A DNA stretch of 7,162 bases from NCBI GenBank assembly GCA_023254015.1, contig JALQYS010000040.1:1-7162 (forward strand), given 5' to 3'. A model generated the notes under the pieces. That model did no database searches. It was not told where the DNA came from and saw only the letters and a list, made by a program, of their open reading frames with translations. Below are positions 1 through 5,512 of this stretch, one piece after another (within the stretch, counting starts at the first letter, position 1; the number at the start of each line of letters is the position of its first letter). The translations under genes and the position numbers were made by a program. Origin of the DNA: Paracoccaceae bacterium (GTDB lineage: Bacteria; Pseudomonadota; Alphaproteobacteria; Rhodobacterales; Rhodobacteraceae).

Positions 1-932
1 CTGATCGCCTCGCGGAACTTGCCGTCCTCGACAAGGCCATTGGCATCGATGGTCAGACCGGCTTCGGCCAGACCCACCGGGCCCATCGCGGTGGTGACGG
101 CGATGTCCTTGTAAGAGCCGGTCATCGTGAGGTTTTCAAAAAGCAGCATCGCGGCGTCTAGGGCCGCCTTCAGGCCGGCCTTGTCGGCCTCGATCAGCGC
201 GGCGTCGGGATGGGCGACAAAGAAGGCCAGAAGACCGTAAATCCCCTGCGGCTCATAGCCGGTGATGGCGCCGGTCGCGCCGGCCTCGGCCACAGTGGCG
301 GCGAAGGTCATCGGCGGCATGCCCTCCCCACCCGGCATCGTCATGTCATAGGCGATGTCGGTGGCGGTGGTGGTGAACTGGCTGTTCACGCCCGCGTCGG
401 CCGCCTCGGCGGTGCCATCCACGACCATGCTGGCCTGAGTTGCCTTCACGGTCACCTCGCCCATGGTCGGGTCGGTCTGGGTCTGGTCGGTGACCATATC
501 GTTCAGCTCAAGATGATATTCGCTGCTGTCGCCCAGCTCTTCGTCGAAGGTCCCGGTCAGAAGGATCTGGCCATATTCGGTCGAGGTCTTCATCGAGCCC
601 GGGATTTCATAGGCGATGGAGGCGGGCTGATCGATGGCGTAATCCCAGGTGCCGTCGCCATTGTCGGTGACAACCATGTCGATCTTGGAGACATTGGCGG
701 TCAGGCCCGCTTCGGCCGGGATCTTGGCGATCAGCGGCGCGACATCCAGCGTCACCATGTAATCGTCGCCGTCCACGGCCACCGCAACCACGCCCTCGGT
801 GGTGCCGAGATAGGTCTGGAGGGTGGCCAGAAGCGCGGCCGCGCCTTCGTCGGTCGCCTCGGCCAGGGCGGTCGAGGACCACAGCGCCATCGCGCAGGTC
901 AGGGAAATCGCGGACAGGGATTGAATTCGCAT
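1..932 (-). CDS. Exported protein of unknown function, C-terminus cut off by window edge
   Basis: About 310 codons are visible, read leftward from an ATG at 932; the gene runs out of the window. The start is supported by an AAAGGAA ribosome binding site about 6 nt upstream and by a signal peptide directly after it: a short positive start (MRIQ), a hydrophobic stretch, and a likely signal peptidase I site after STALA (around residue 24). The Cys at residue 13 lies inside the hydrophobic core without a proper lipobox, so I do not call a lipoprotein. The mature part is acidic, rich in Thr, Ala and Asp, with repeated beta-strand-like segments, and contains almost no Cys, which suits a periplasmic or surface beta-rich protein. 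It resembles in style the large secreted DUF2125-type proteins of Rhodobacteraceae, but this is an impression from composition and phrases such as DNGDGTWDY, not a confirmed family match. Function is unknown. An intrinsic terminator separates it from the upstream gene, so it probably has its own promoter. Confidence 0.85.
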   Translation of the reverse strand, partial: MRIQSLSAISLTCAMALWSSTALAEATDEGAAALLATLQTYLGTTEGVVAVAVDGDDYMVTLDVAPLIAKIPAEAGLTANVSKIDMVVTDNGDGTWDYAIDQPASIAYEIPGSMKTSTEYGQILLTGTFDEELGDSSEYHLELNDMVTDQTQTDPTMGEVTVKATQASMVVDGTAEAADAGVNSQFTTTATDIAYDMTMPGGEGMPPMTFAATVAEAGATGAITGYEPQGIYGLLAFFVAHPDAALIEADKAGLKAALDAAMLLFENLTMTGSYKDIAVTTAMGPVGLAEAGLTIDANGLVEDGKFREAI

Positions 933-966
933 GGGAATTCCTTTGAGCATTGGTGCAAAAACGAAA

Positions 967-988
967 GCGCCCCGCCGAAGCGGGGCGT
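967..988 (-). terminator. Intrinsic terminator after the NDUFS4-like gene
   Basis: On the minus strand the sequence forms GCCCCGC-TTCG-GCGGGGC (969-986), extendable by one or two pairs, and is followed by GCTTTCGTTTTTG. A GC-rich stem capped by a stable UUCG tetraloop and followed by a T-rich tract is a textbook rho-independent terminator. It begins about 16 nt after the stop codon of the NDUFS4-like gene and sits ahead of the exported-protein gene, so it insulates the two. On the plus strand the following sequence lacks a T run, so the signal is directional. Confidence 0.8.
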
Positions 989-1004
989 CAGCGACAAGAA
1001 AACC

Positions 1005-1316
1005 TCAGTGCGTCCAGGCGCCCTTGCGGTTTGTGGCGAAATTCTCGCCATACCCCATGGCCCGGATGTTGTGCTTGCGCGGCTTGGGATCGACGACCTC
1101 GGCCTCGATGCCTTTCTGGGCGGCATAGGCCAATGCGGCCTCGCGGCTGTCAAAGCGCAGTTTCACCTGGCTCTGGGTGTCGCTGGACGAGGTCCATCCC
1201 ATCAGCGGATCGACCGTGCGGCTGGAGGCTGGCGCATATTCCAGCACCCAGACCTTGGTCTTGCCGACGCCGGATTGCATGGCAGTTTTCGCGGGCTGAT
1301 AGATGCGGGCGCGCAT
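1005..1316 (-). CDS. NDUFS4-like accessory subunit of respiratory complex I (ETC complex I subunit family)
   Basis: A 103-residue protein of the 'ETC complex I subunit conserved region' family, the bacterial counterpart of mitochondrial NDUFS4 (18 kDa, AQDQ subunit). Visible family marks are RARIYQPAKTAMQSG at the N-terminus, WVLEYAP (residues 23-29), the characteristic DPLMGWTSSSDT block (36-47), an aromatic/acidic helix RFDSREAALAYAAQKG (54-69) and the C-terminal YGENFATNRKGAWTH. NDUFS4 homologues are established accessory subunits of complex I in Paracoccus denitrificans, bound on the peripheral arm near the NADH-oxidising module, where they stabilise it. The length is typical of the bacterial form, which lacks the mitochondrial targeting peptide. 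The ATG at 1316 is preceded by AGGGAG about 8 nt upstream. It stands apart from any nuo operon, as is usual for this subunit, and carries its own terminator. Upstream is a hairpin-rich stretch that may be its leader. Confidence 0.93.
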   Translation of the reverse strand: MRARIYQPAKTAMQSGVGKTKVWVLEYAPASSRTVDPLMGWTSSSDTQSQVKLRFDSREAALAYAAQKGIEAEVVDPKPRKHNIRAMGYGENFATNRKGAWTH

Positions 1317-1374
1317 GGCAAGGACTCCCTGAGGCTTTGAAGGGGTTTATTCCGAAAAGCCGGGAAAGATGCAA

Positions 1375-1516
1375 GCCCCGCCGGGGCAAAGGCGCTGCCG
1401 GCTGGTCACGGGGAGTGTGGGTGGGGTGTGTGGTGCGACCAACCGGCAGGCTTTGCTGCTGCTTGCCCTTGCACTCTGCCCCGGGCAAAGCAGTCGCGCA
1501 ACCAAAAGATGCGCGA
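1375..1516 (-). ncRNA. Candidate structured RNA: chain of hairpins upstream of the NDUFS4-like gene
   Basis: The intergenic region 1317-1646 has no credible gene, but 1375-1516 folds into back-to-back hairpins. In minus-strand order: 1516-1494, perfect 7-bp stem TCGCGCA/TGCGCGA with a 9-nt loop; 1493-1459, 10-bp stem with a single bulge and a 14-nt loop; 1456-1386, a long stem of about 20 pairs including 13 continuous positions (1437-1449 with 1395-1407); and 1387-1375, GCCCC-GGC-GGGGC. In the long stem two positions are C/A mismatches if read on the plus strand but G-U wobbles on the minus strand (1402/1442 and 1408/1436), which points to a minus-strand transcript. It could be the 5' leader of the NDUFS4-like mRNA (start 58 nt further on) or a separate small RNA. 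It does not match SRP RNA, tmRNA or tRNA signatures, and I cannot assign it to a known family. No clear promoter was found. Confidence 0.35.
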
Positions 1517-1521
1517 GTAAA

Positions 1522-1556
1522 AAATGTTTTCCTTAAAATTGAAATGCTTTCCTTAA
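1522..1556. repeat. Imperfect 20-bp-period direct repeat upstream of uvrB
   Basis: AAATGTTTTCCTTAA (1522-1536) is repeated as AAATGCTTTCCTTAA (1542-1556), 14 of 15 bases identical at a 20-bp spacing, that is on the same face of the helix about two turns apart. A further TTAACC (1553-1558) is mirrored by GGTTAA (1572-1577). This AT-rich island stands out from the GC-rich surroundings and lies 90-125 bp ahead of the uvrB start, a plausible promoter or regulator-binding site. No clear -35/-10 pair could be fixed. Confidence 0.5.
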
Positions 1557-1646
1557 CCTTGCGCCCACCTTGGTTAACATCCGCTGAACCTAGGCCTTTC
1601 GCCGGAACAAAAACGGAATAGATTTGCGGGCGGAAGGGAATCACTC

Positions 1647-3830
1647 ATGCCCCACAACAACACCAACCTGCCGACCGATCGCCCCGAGGTGCTGACCCGC
1701 CCCAAGCTGGAGGGCGGCAAACGCTTTGTCATGCAGACGCCGTTTCAGGCGGCGGGCGACCAGCCGACGGCGATTGCGGAACTGTCGGCGGGGGTGCTGG
1801 CGGGCGAGCATGACCAGGTGCTTCTGGGCGCCACCGGCACCGGCAAGACCTTTACCATGGCCAAGGTGATCGAACAGACCCAGCGCCCGGCCATCATTCT
1901 GGCGCCGAACAAGACGCTGGCGGCGCAGCTTTACGGGGAATTCAAAGGGTTTTTTCCTGACAACGCGGTGGAATATTTCGTCAGCTACTACGACTATTAC
2001 CAACCCGAAGCCTATGTCGCCCGGACCGACACCTATATTGAAAAGGAATCCCAGATCAACGAACAGATCGACCGGATGCGCCACTCGGCCACCCGGGCGC
2101 TTCTGGAGCGCGACGATGTGATCATCGTCGCCTCGGTCTCGTGCATCTACGGCATCGGCTCGGTCGAGACCTACTCGGCCATGACGCAGGATCTGACGGT
2201 CGGGGGAATTTACGACCAGCGCAAGGTGATTGCCGAACTGGTGGCCCAGCAATACCGCCGTCAGGACGCGGCGTTTCAGCGCGGAGCGTTCCGCGTGCGC
2301 GGCGATGTGATCGAACTCTGGCCCGCCCACCTTGAAGATCGGGCCTGGCGGTTTTCCTTTTTCGGTGAGGAGCTGGAGGCGATCACCGAATTTGACCCGC
2401 TGACCGGGGCCAAGACCGACAGTTTCAGCCAGATCCGCATCTATGCCAACAGCCACTACGTCACCCCGCGCCCGACGCTGCAGCAGGCGATCAAGGGCAT
2501 CAAGGACGAGCTGTTCCACCGGCTGAAGCAGTTGAATGGCGAAGGCAAACTGCTTGAGGCGCAGCGGCTGGAGCAGCGCACCAACTTTGACCTTGAAATG
2601 CTGGAGGCGACCGGCTCTTGCGCCGGGATCGAGAACTATTCGCGCTGGCTGACCGGCCGCGCCCCGGGCGAGCCGCCTCCGACCCTGTTCGAATTCATCC
2701 CTGACAATGCCATTGTTTTTGCCGATGAATCGCACGTCACCGTGCCGCAGATCGGCGGCATGTATAAAGGCGACTTCCGGCGCAAGATGACGCTGGCCGA
2801 ACACGGGTTCCGCCTGCCCTCTTGCATGGACAACCGCCCCCTGAAGTTCGAGGAATGGGACGCGATGCGCCCGCAGTCGATCTTTGTTTCGGCCACCCCG
2901 GCGGCGTGGGAGCTGGAGCAGACCGGCGGCGTTTTCACCGAACAGGTCATTCGCCCCACCGGCCTGATCGACCCGCAGGTGGAAATCCGCCCCGTCGAGA
3001 TGCAGGTCGACGACCTTCTGGACGAGATCCGCAAGGTCGCCCAACAGGGCCTGCGGGTGCTTGTCACCACGCTGACCAAACGGATGGCCGAGGACCTGAC
3101 GGAATATTTCCACGAACAGGGCATCCGCATCCGCTATATGCACAGTGACATCGATACCATCGAACGCATTGAAATTCTGCGCGATTTGCGGCTGGGGGCC
3201 TTTGATGTGCTGGTGGGCATCAACCTCTTGCGCGAAGGGCTGGACATTCCCGAATGCGGGCTGGTGGCGATTCTGGATGCCGACAAGGAAGGCTTCCTGC
3301 GCTCGGAAACCAGTCTTATCCAGACCATCGGGCGGGCCGCGCGCAACGCCGAGGGCCGCGTCATCATGTATGCCGACCGCATCACCGGCAGCATGGAGCG
3401 CGCGATCGGCGAAACCAACCGCCGCCGCGCCAAGCAGATCGCCTATAACGAGGCCCATGGTATCACGCCGACGACGGTGAAGAAGAACGTCGAGGACATC
3501 CTTCTGGGCATCTATCAGGGCGACACCGATCAGTCCCGCGTCACGGCCAAAGTAGAGAAGGCCAATGTCGGCCAGAACCTTGCCGCCCATCTGGACGCGC
3601 TGCGCCTGCAAATGCGCAAGGCGGCCGAGAACCTGGAATTCGAAGAGGCCGCGCGCATCCGCGATGAGGTCAAGCGACTGGAAGCGGTGGAGCTTGCCGT
3701 GGCCGATGATCCGCTGGCGCGGCAGTCGGTGATTGAAGAGGCGGTGGAAGAGGCCGTGAAATCCCGGGGCCGGTCCACCGCCGGCCGCGCCGGACAACGG
3801 GGCGGAACCAAGCGGCGCGGTCGTCAGTAG
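1647..3830 (+). CDS. uvrB: UvrB, helicase/damage-recognition subunit of the UvrABC excision nuclease
   Basis: UvrB takes over damaged DNA from UvrA, verifies the lesion by threading one strand behind its beta-hairpin using ATP, and recruits UvrC for the two incisions of nucleotide excision repair. The 727-residue protein has the full set of motifs: Walker A GATGTGKT (61-68), the tyrosine-rich beta-hairpin YYDYYQPEAYV (114-124), DESH box ADESHVT (359-365), SATPA (415-419), the HSDIDTIERIEILRDLR block (499-515), GINLLREGLDIPE (524-536), QTIGRAARN (559-567), and the C-terminal UVR motif (about 648-683, QMRKAAENLEFEEAARIRDE) that contacts UvrC. It is about 50 residues longer than the E. coli protein, through an extra polar N-terminus of about 25 residues and a basic Arg/Gly-rich tail (706-727). 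The ATG at 1647 follows a GGAAGGGAA ribosome binding site. It is monocistronic and converges on a regulator gene. UvrB is SOS-controlled in many bacteria, but I see no GAAC-N7-GAAC LexA box of the alphaproteobacterial type here. Confidence 0.98.
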   Translation: MPHNNTNLPTDRPEVLTRPKLEGGKRFVMQTPFQAAGDQPTAIAELSAGVLAGEHDQVLLGATGTGKTFTMAKVIEQTQRPAIILAPNKTLAAQLYGEFKGFFPDNAVEYFVSYYDYYQPEAYVARTDTYIEKESQINEQIDRMRHSATRALLERDDVIIVASVSCIYGIGSVETYSAMTQDLTVGGIYDQRKVIAELVAQQYRRQDAAFQRGAFRVRGDVIELWPAHLEDRAWRFSFFGEELEAITEFDPLTGAKTDSFSQIRIYANSHYVTPRPTLQQAIKGIKDELFHRLKQLNGEGKLLEAQRLEQRTNFDLEMLEATGSCAGIENYSRWLTGRAPGEPPPTLFEFIPDNAIVFADESHVTVPQIGGMYKGDFRRKMTLAEHGFRLPSCMDNRPLKFEEWDAMRPQSIFVSATPAAWELEQTGGVFTEQVIRPTGLIDPQVEIRPVEMQVDDLLDEIRKVAQQGLRVLVTTLTKRMAEDLTEYFHEQGIRIRYMHSDIDTIERIEILRDLRLGAFDVLVGINLLREGLDIPECGLVAILDADKEGFLRSETSLIQTIGRAARNAEGRVIMYADRITGSMERAIGETNRRRAKQIAYNEAHGITPTTVKKNVEDILLGIYQGDTDQSRVTAKVEKANVGQNLAAHLDALRLQMRKAAENLEFEEAARIRDEVKRLEAVELAVADDPLARQSVIEEAVEEAVKSRGRSTAGRAGQRGGTKRRGRQ

Positions 3831-3848
3831 TGCGCGGGCGTCAGTAGC
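3815..3848. repeat. 17-bp tandem duplication across the convergent stop codons
   Basis: GCGCGG-T-CGTCAGTAG (3815-3830) is followed after one base by GCGCGG-G-CGTCAGTAG (3832-3847), 15 of 16 bases identical with a 17-bp period. The first copy ends with the uvrB stop TAG (3828-3830); the second contains the TGA stop of the minus-strand regulator (3841-3843). The two genes are separated by only 10 bp and there is no terminator hairpin between them. Confidence 0.85.
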
Positions 3849-4530
3849 GCGTGGTCATCCGGTGGCCGGGCCGATGGACCAGACGCACATAGGTGACCGT
3901 CTGCCCATCCCAATGCGTCAGGCGCTCGGTCATCAACAGCGGTTCTCCGACGGCGCAATCCAGGTGCGCCGCCAGCGTGGCATCGGCTGCGGTGGCCGAA
4001 ATGCTGATCTCGACGGCGGAAAAGGGGATCTGGGTCACCAGCCACTCGGTCGGCCCCATGGCCGAGAAATCGGCCGCCTCGGCGCGGGGCAGAAGCGTCA
4101 GATTGATCCAGCGATCCTCATGCAGCCAGGGCGTGCCATCGGCGAAATGCAGACAGGTCAGATGCCGGACCCGCGCGCCGCCCGGCAGCGACAGCCGGGC
4201 GCAAAGCCAATCGGGGGCCTCAATCACCTCAGAGCGCACAAGGGCATAGCGATAGGCCCGGCCCTGCTCTTCGATCTGGTGACGGATCACCGGAATGTCG
4301 AACCGCGCCTGCCGCAGCGGCGACAGCCTGACACGCGAGCCGGACTTGCGCTTGCGTTCGATGATGCCTTCCTCGGCCAGCTCGCGCATCGCCCGGTTGA
4401 CCGTGGCACGGGCCGCCCCATACACCTCGGCCAACTCCAGTTCCGACGGAATCAGGCTGCCGGGCTTCCACTCGCCGCGGGTGATCTTGCCCAGAATGTC
4501 AGCCTTGATGTCGCGATAGGTGGCGCTCAC
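3841..4530 (-). CDS. GntR-family transcriptional regulator, HutC subfamily (UTRA effector domain)
   Basis: A 229-residue regulator. Residues 1-68 form the GntR winged helix-turn-helix (TYRDIKADILGKI, IPSELELAEVYGAARATVNRAMRELAEEG, then a KRKSGSRV wing). Residues about 75-228 are a UTRA ligand-binding domain, with HutC-like phrases HFADGTPWLHEDRWIN (128-143), PTEWL (160-164) and the C-terminal WDGQTVTYVRLVHRPGHR. HutC proteins repress histidine-utilisation genes and respond to urocanate, but no hut gene is visible here, so ligand and targets are open and I give no symbol. I chose the GTG at 4530 because AAGGA lies 7 nt upstream and the protein then begins right at the domain; an in-frame ATG at 4632 would add 34 residues without similarity to the domain and has no ribosome binding site. 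An inverted repeat 85 bp upstream may be its self-operator. It is the last minus-strand gene before convergent uvrB. Confidence 0.92.
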   Translation of the reverse strand: MSATYRDIKADILGKITRGEWKPGSLIPSELELAEVYGAARATVNRAMRELAEEGIIERKRKSGSRVRLSPLRQARFDIPVIRHQIEEQGRAYRYALVRSEVIEAPDWLCARLSLPGGARVRHLTCLHFADGTPWLHEDRWINLTLLPRAEAADFSAMGPTEWLVTQIPFSAVEISISATAADATLAAHLDCAVGEPLLMTERLTHWDGQTVTYVRLVHRPGHRMTTRY

Positions 4531-4817
4531 GATGCGATCCTTAGGGTTTGAACGGGCCAGAGCGAGCGGAAAACGATCCGGGCCCACCCCTTGGCGGCAC
4601 GGGCGACTGGGGCCCTGATTTATATCAGACATAAGGCCCGTCAGGTCCAGACAAAATGCGATTCTCCGCCGGTTTGCCGGCGCGGGCGTCCGCGCAGATG
4701 ATTCGACTTCGGGTCAGCCCGACCGGACAGGGCAATGGCCATGCCCCTTGCCAGGACGGCGCGGGCGTCAGACCCGCGTCAAAGCCAGCTGGCCAGCTTT
4801 CTGTCGCCCCAAAGCCA
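4531..4817. other. Non-coding stretch between the HutC-like gene and tRNA-Ala
   Basis: About 290 bases without a credible gene. It contains the candidate operator (4615-4628), short hairpins at 4667-4682 (CGCCGG-TTTG-CCGGCG) and 4760-4778 (CGCGGG-N7-CCCGCG), and a partial palindrome AAAGCCAGCTGGCCAGCTTT at 4781-4800. The hairpins are short enough to be expected in GC-rich DNA, although their density just downstream of the tRNA terminator is notable. The HutC-like gene's promoter must lie here: TATAAA on the minus strand within the inverted repeat is a possible -10 element, without a good -35 partner. Confidence 0.5.
4615..4628. promoter_or_regulatory. Candidate self-operator of the HutC-like regulator
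   Basis: CTGAT-TTAT-ATCAG is a perfect 5-bp inverted repeat around an AT centre, in otherwise very GC-rich DNA, 85 bp upstream of the regulator's GTG. It overlaps TATAAA on the minus strand, a possible -10 element, so binding would block transcription. GntR/HutC proteins are known to bind AT-centred two-fold sites of similar length, such as TGTATA-type half sites, and commonly repress themselves. The assignment is inference from symmetry and position. Confidence 0.4.
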
Positions 4818-4851
4818 AAGGGCGCCGATGGTTTTTGCCATCGACGCCCTT
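4818..4851 (-). terminator. Stem-loop terminator or processing hairpin after tRNA-Ala
   Basis: On the minus strand AAGGGCGTCGATGG pairs with CCATCGGCGCCCTT over 14 positions (13 Watson-Crick pairs plus one U-G wobble) around a CAAAAA loop, starting 8 nt after the tRNA CCA end. Read on the plus strand the wobble becomes a C/A mismatch, so the hairpin fits the tRNA transcript. The downstream T tract is weak (TGGCTTTGG), so it may act with other factors or mark the 3' end of the precursor. Confidence 0.65.
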
Positions 4852-4859
4852 GGAGCGTT

Positions 4860-4935
<76 letters not shown>

Positions 4936-4975
4936 TTTACCAACTTCCGCACCGTGGGCCGCTGCGGATGGGTGC

Positions 4976-5004
4976 TGTTTATTGGCAGGCGCGGCGGGGT
5001 GCAA
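4976..5004 (-). promoter_or_regulatory. Probable promoter of tRNA-Ala
   Basis: On the minus strand TTGCAC (5004-4999) and TAAACA (4981-4976) are spaced by exactly 17 bp, and the tRNA begins 40 nt after the -10 element. TTGCAC matches four of six bases of the -35 consensus. The -10 lacks the final T, as is reported to be common for housekeeping promoters in Rhodobacter. The gap leaves a 5' leader of about 33 nt to be removed by RNase P. Confidence 0.5.
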
Positions 5005-5042
5005 GAGGGAAAATGCACTTTTTTCGCGCCTGCGGGAAGAAC

Positions 5043-5378
5043 TTACAGTTCCTCTTCGTCGCCCGGCACATCGGCCAGATCGTCCAGCGAAACATTGTCG
5101 TCGGCGTCGTCTTCCAGAAGCTCGTCATCCATCTCGGCATCGTCGGCGACGCCGGCAGCCAGCAGATCGTCATCCGCTTCCAGATCGTCGACCAGAACCT
5201 CATCGTCCTTGTCGGGGACCGCACGGCTGATCACGGCGGCGGCCATCTTGCGGCGCGCGCTTTCGATATCGACAATCTCGCCCGTGTAGGGGCTGACGAT
5301 CGGCGTGCGGTTCAGGTCGTAAAAGCGCTTGCCGGTGGTGGGGCAAATGCGCTTCGTGCCCCATTCTGCCTTGGGCAT
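5043..5378 (-). CDS. FYDLN-acid family protein (TIGR02300), function unknown
   Basis: A 111-residue protein with the family's hallmark at the N-terminus: EWGTKRICPTTGKRFYDLNRTPIV, the FYDLN motif being residues 19-23, followed by PYTGEIVDIESARRK, an Ala-rich linker, and a strongly acidic C-terminal half (residues 56-111, with runs such as DDLEADDD and EDDADD, ending GDEEEL). Family members have no established function; the usual N-terminus looks like a small zinc ribbon with two CPxCG-type knuckles. Here only Cys12 remains, the other three expected ligand positions being Thr15, Ser29 and Thr32, so zinc binding is unlikely. The ATG at 5378 follows AAGGGAA. The protein is probably cytoplasmic, with no signal or membrane segment. 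It lies directly upstream of tRNA-Ala, an arrangement I recall from other alphaproteobacteria. No terminator is seen between the two genes. Confidence 0.93.
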   Translation of the reverse strand: MPKAEWGTKRICPTTGKRFYDLNRTPIVSPYTGEIVDIESARRKMAAAVISRAVPDKDDEVLVDDLEADDDLLAAGVADDAEMDDELLEDDADDNVSLDDLADVPGDEEEL

Positions 5379-5385
5379 GGTATTC

Positions 5386-5410
5386 CCTTTTCAGGCTGGC
5401 CTTTTCAGGC
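5386..5410. repeat. Short tandem repeat covering the FYDLN ribosome binding site
   Basis: CCTTTTCAGGC occurs at 5386-5396 and again at 5400-5410, an exact 11-bp match with a 14-bp period. On the minus strand each copy reads GCCTGAAAAGG; the copy nearer the gene provides the ribosome binding site, the farther copy duplicates it 14 nt upstream. Confidence 0.8.
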
Positions 5411-5439
5411 GATGTCCAGAGTCGCAGCCGATTGCCACA

Positions 5440-5457
5440 AGTGCCCGGCACTGTCAA
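5440..5457 (-). promoter_or_regulatory. Candidate promoter of the FYDLN gene with a palindrome in its spacer
   Basis: On the minus strand a perfect -35 hexamer TTGACA (5457-5452) is followed 17 bp later by only a weak -10 match (around CAATCG, 5434-5429). Directly after the -35 lies AGTGCC-C-GGCACT (5440-5452), a 13-bp palindrome that would place a bound protein inside the promoter spacer. The start codon is about 50 nt beyond the presumed -10 region. The weak -10 keeps this tentative. Confidence 0.35.
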
Positions 5458-5483
5458 AGCCTTTGTGAACAGGCCTCAGGCCG

Positions 5484-5512
5484 ATTGCGACCACGGCTGA
5501 CATCGGTATTCT
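5484..5512 (+). promoter_or_regulatory. Candidate promoter of the metallopeptidase-GntR operon
   Basis: TTGCGA (5484-5489) and TATTCT (5506-5511) are spaced by 16 bp, about 25 bp upstream of the ATG at 5536, which would leave a short leader. Each hexamer matches four of six consensus bases. A 12-bp element GCCGATTGC(C/G)AC occurs both here (5480-5491) and at 5427-5438 in the same orientation, 53 bp apart. Confidence 0.35.

Noticed and set aside
210..1340. 376-codon plus-strand open frame over the left edge
   Set aside because: It is the shadow of the signal-peptide protein and the NDUFS4-like gene on the other strand, and it runs through a terminator hairpin.
1375..1493. SRP (4.5S) RNA or 6S RNA
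   Set aside because: The conserved SRP loop (GGAAGGAAGCA) is absent, and the fold is a row of hairpins rather than the single long hairpin with a central bubble of 6S RNA.
1533..1577. CtrA-type TTAA-N7-TTAA site
   Set aside because: TTAA elements occur, but with 16- and 17-bp gaps, not 7.
1586..1608. Two GAAC sequences upstream of uvrB as a LexA box
   Set aside because: They are 15 bp apart rather than the 7 bp of the alphaproteobacterial GAAC-N7-GAAC site.
950..1644. Open frames on both strands across the 1317-1646 intergenic region
   Set aside because: They translate hairpin-rich DNA into Arg/Pro/Cys-rich sequence, overlap the real NDUFS4-like gene and lack ribosome binding sites.
1641..3797. 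718-codon open frame antisense to uvrB
   Set aside because: It mirrors uvrB almost end to end, a usual by-product of GC-rich codon bias. The predicted protein is rich in His, Arg, Gly and Asp with no domain logic, and uvrB itself is unmistakable.
4531..4632. ATG at 4632 as start of the HutC-like gene
   Set aside because: It has no ribosome binding site, the extension does not look like the domain, and it would place the candidate operator inside the coding sequence. GTG 4530 has AAGGA at 7 nt.
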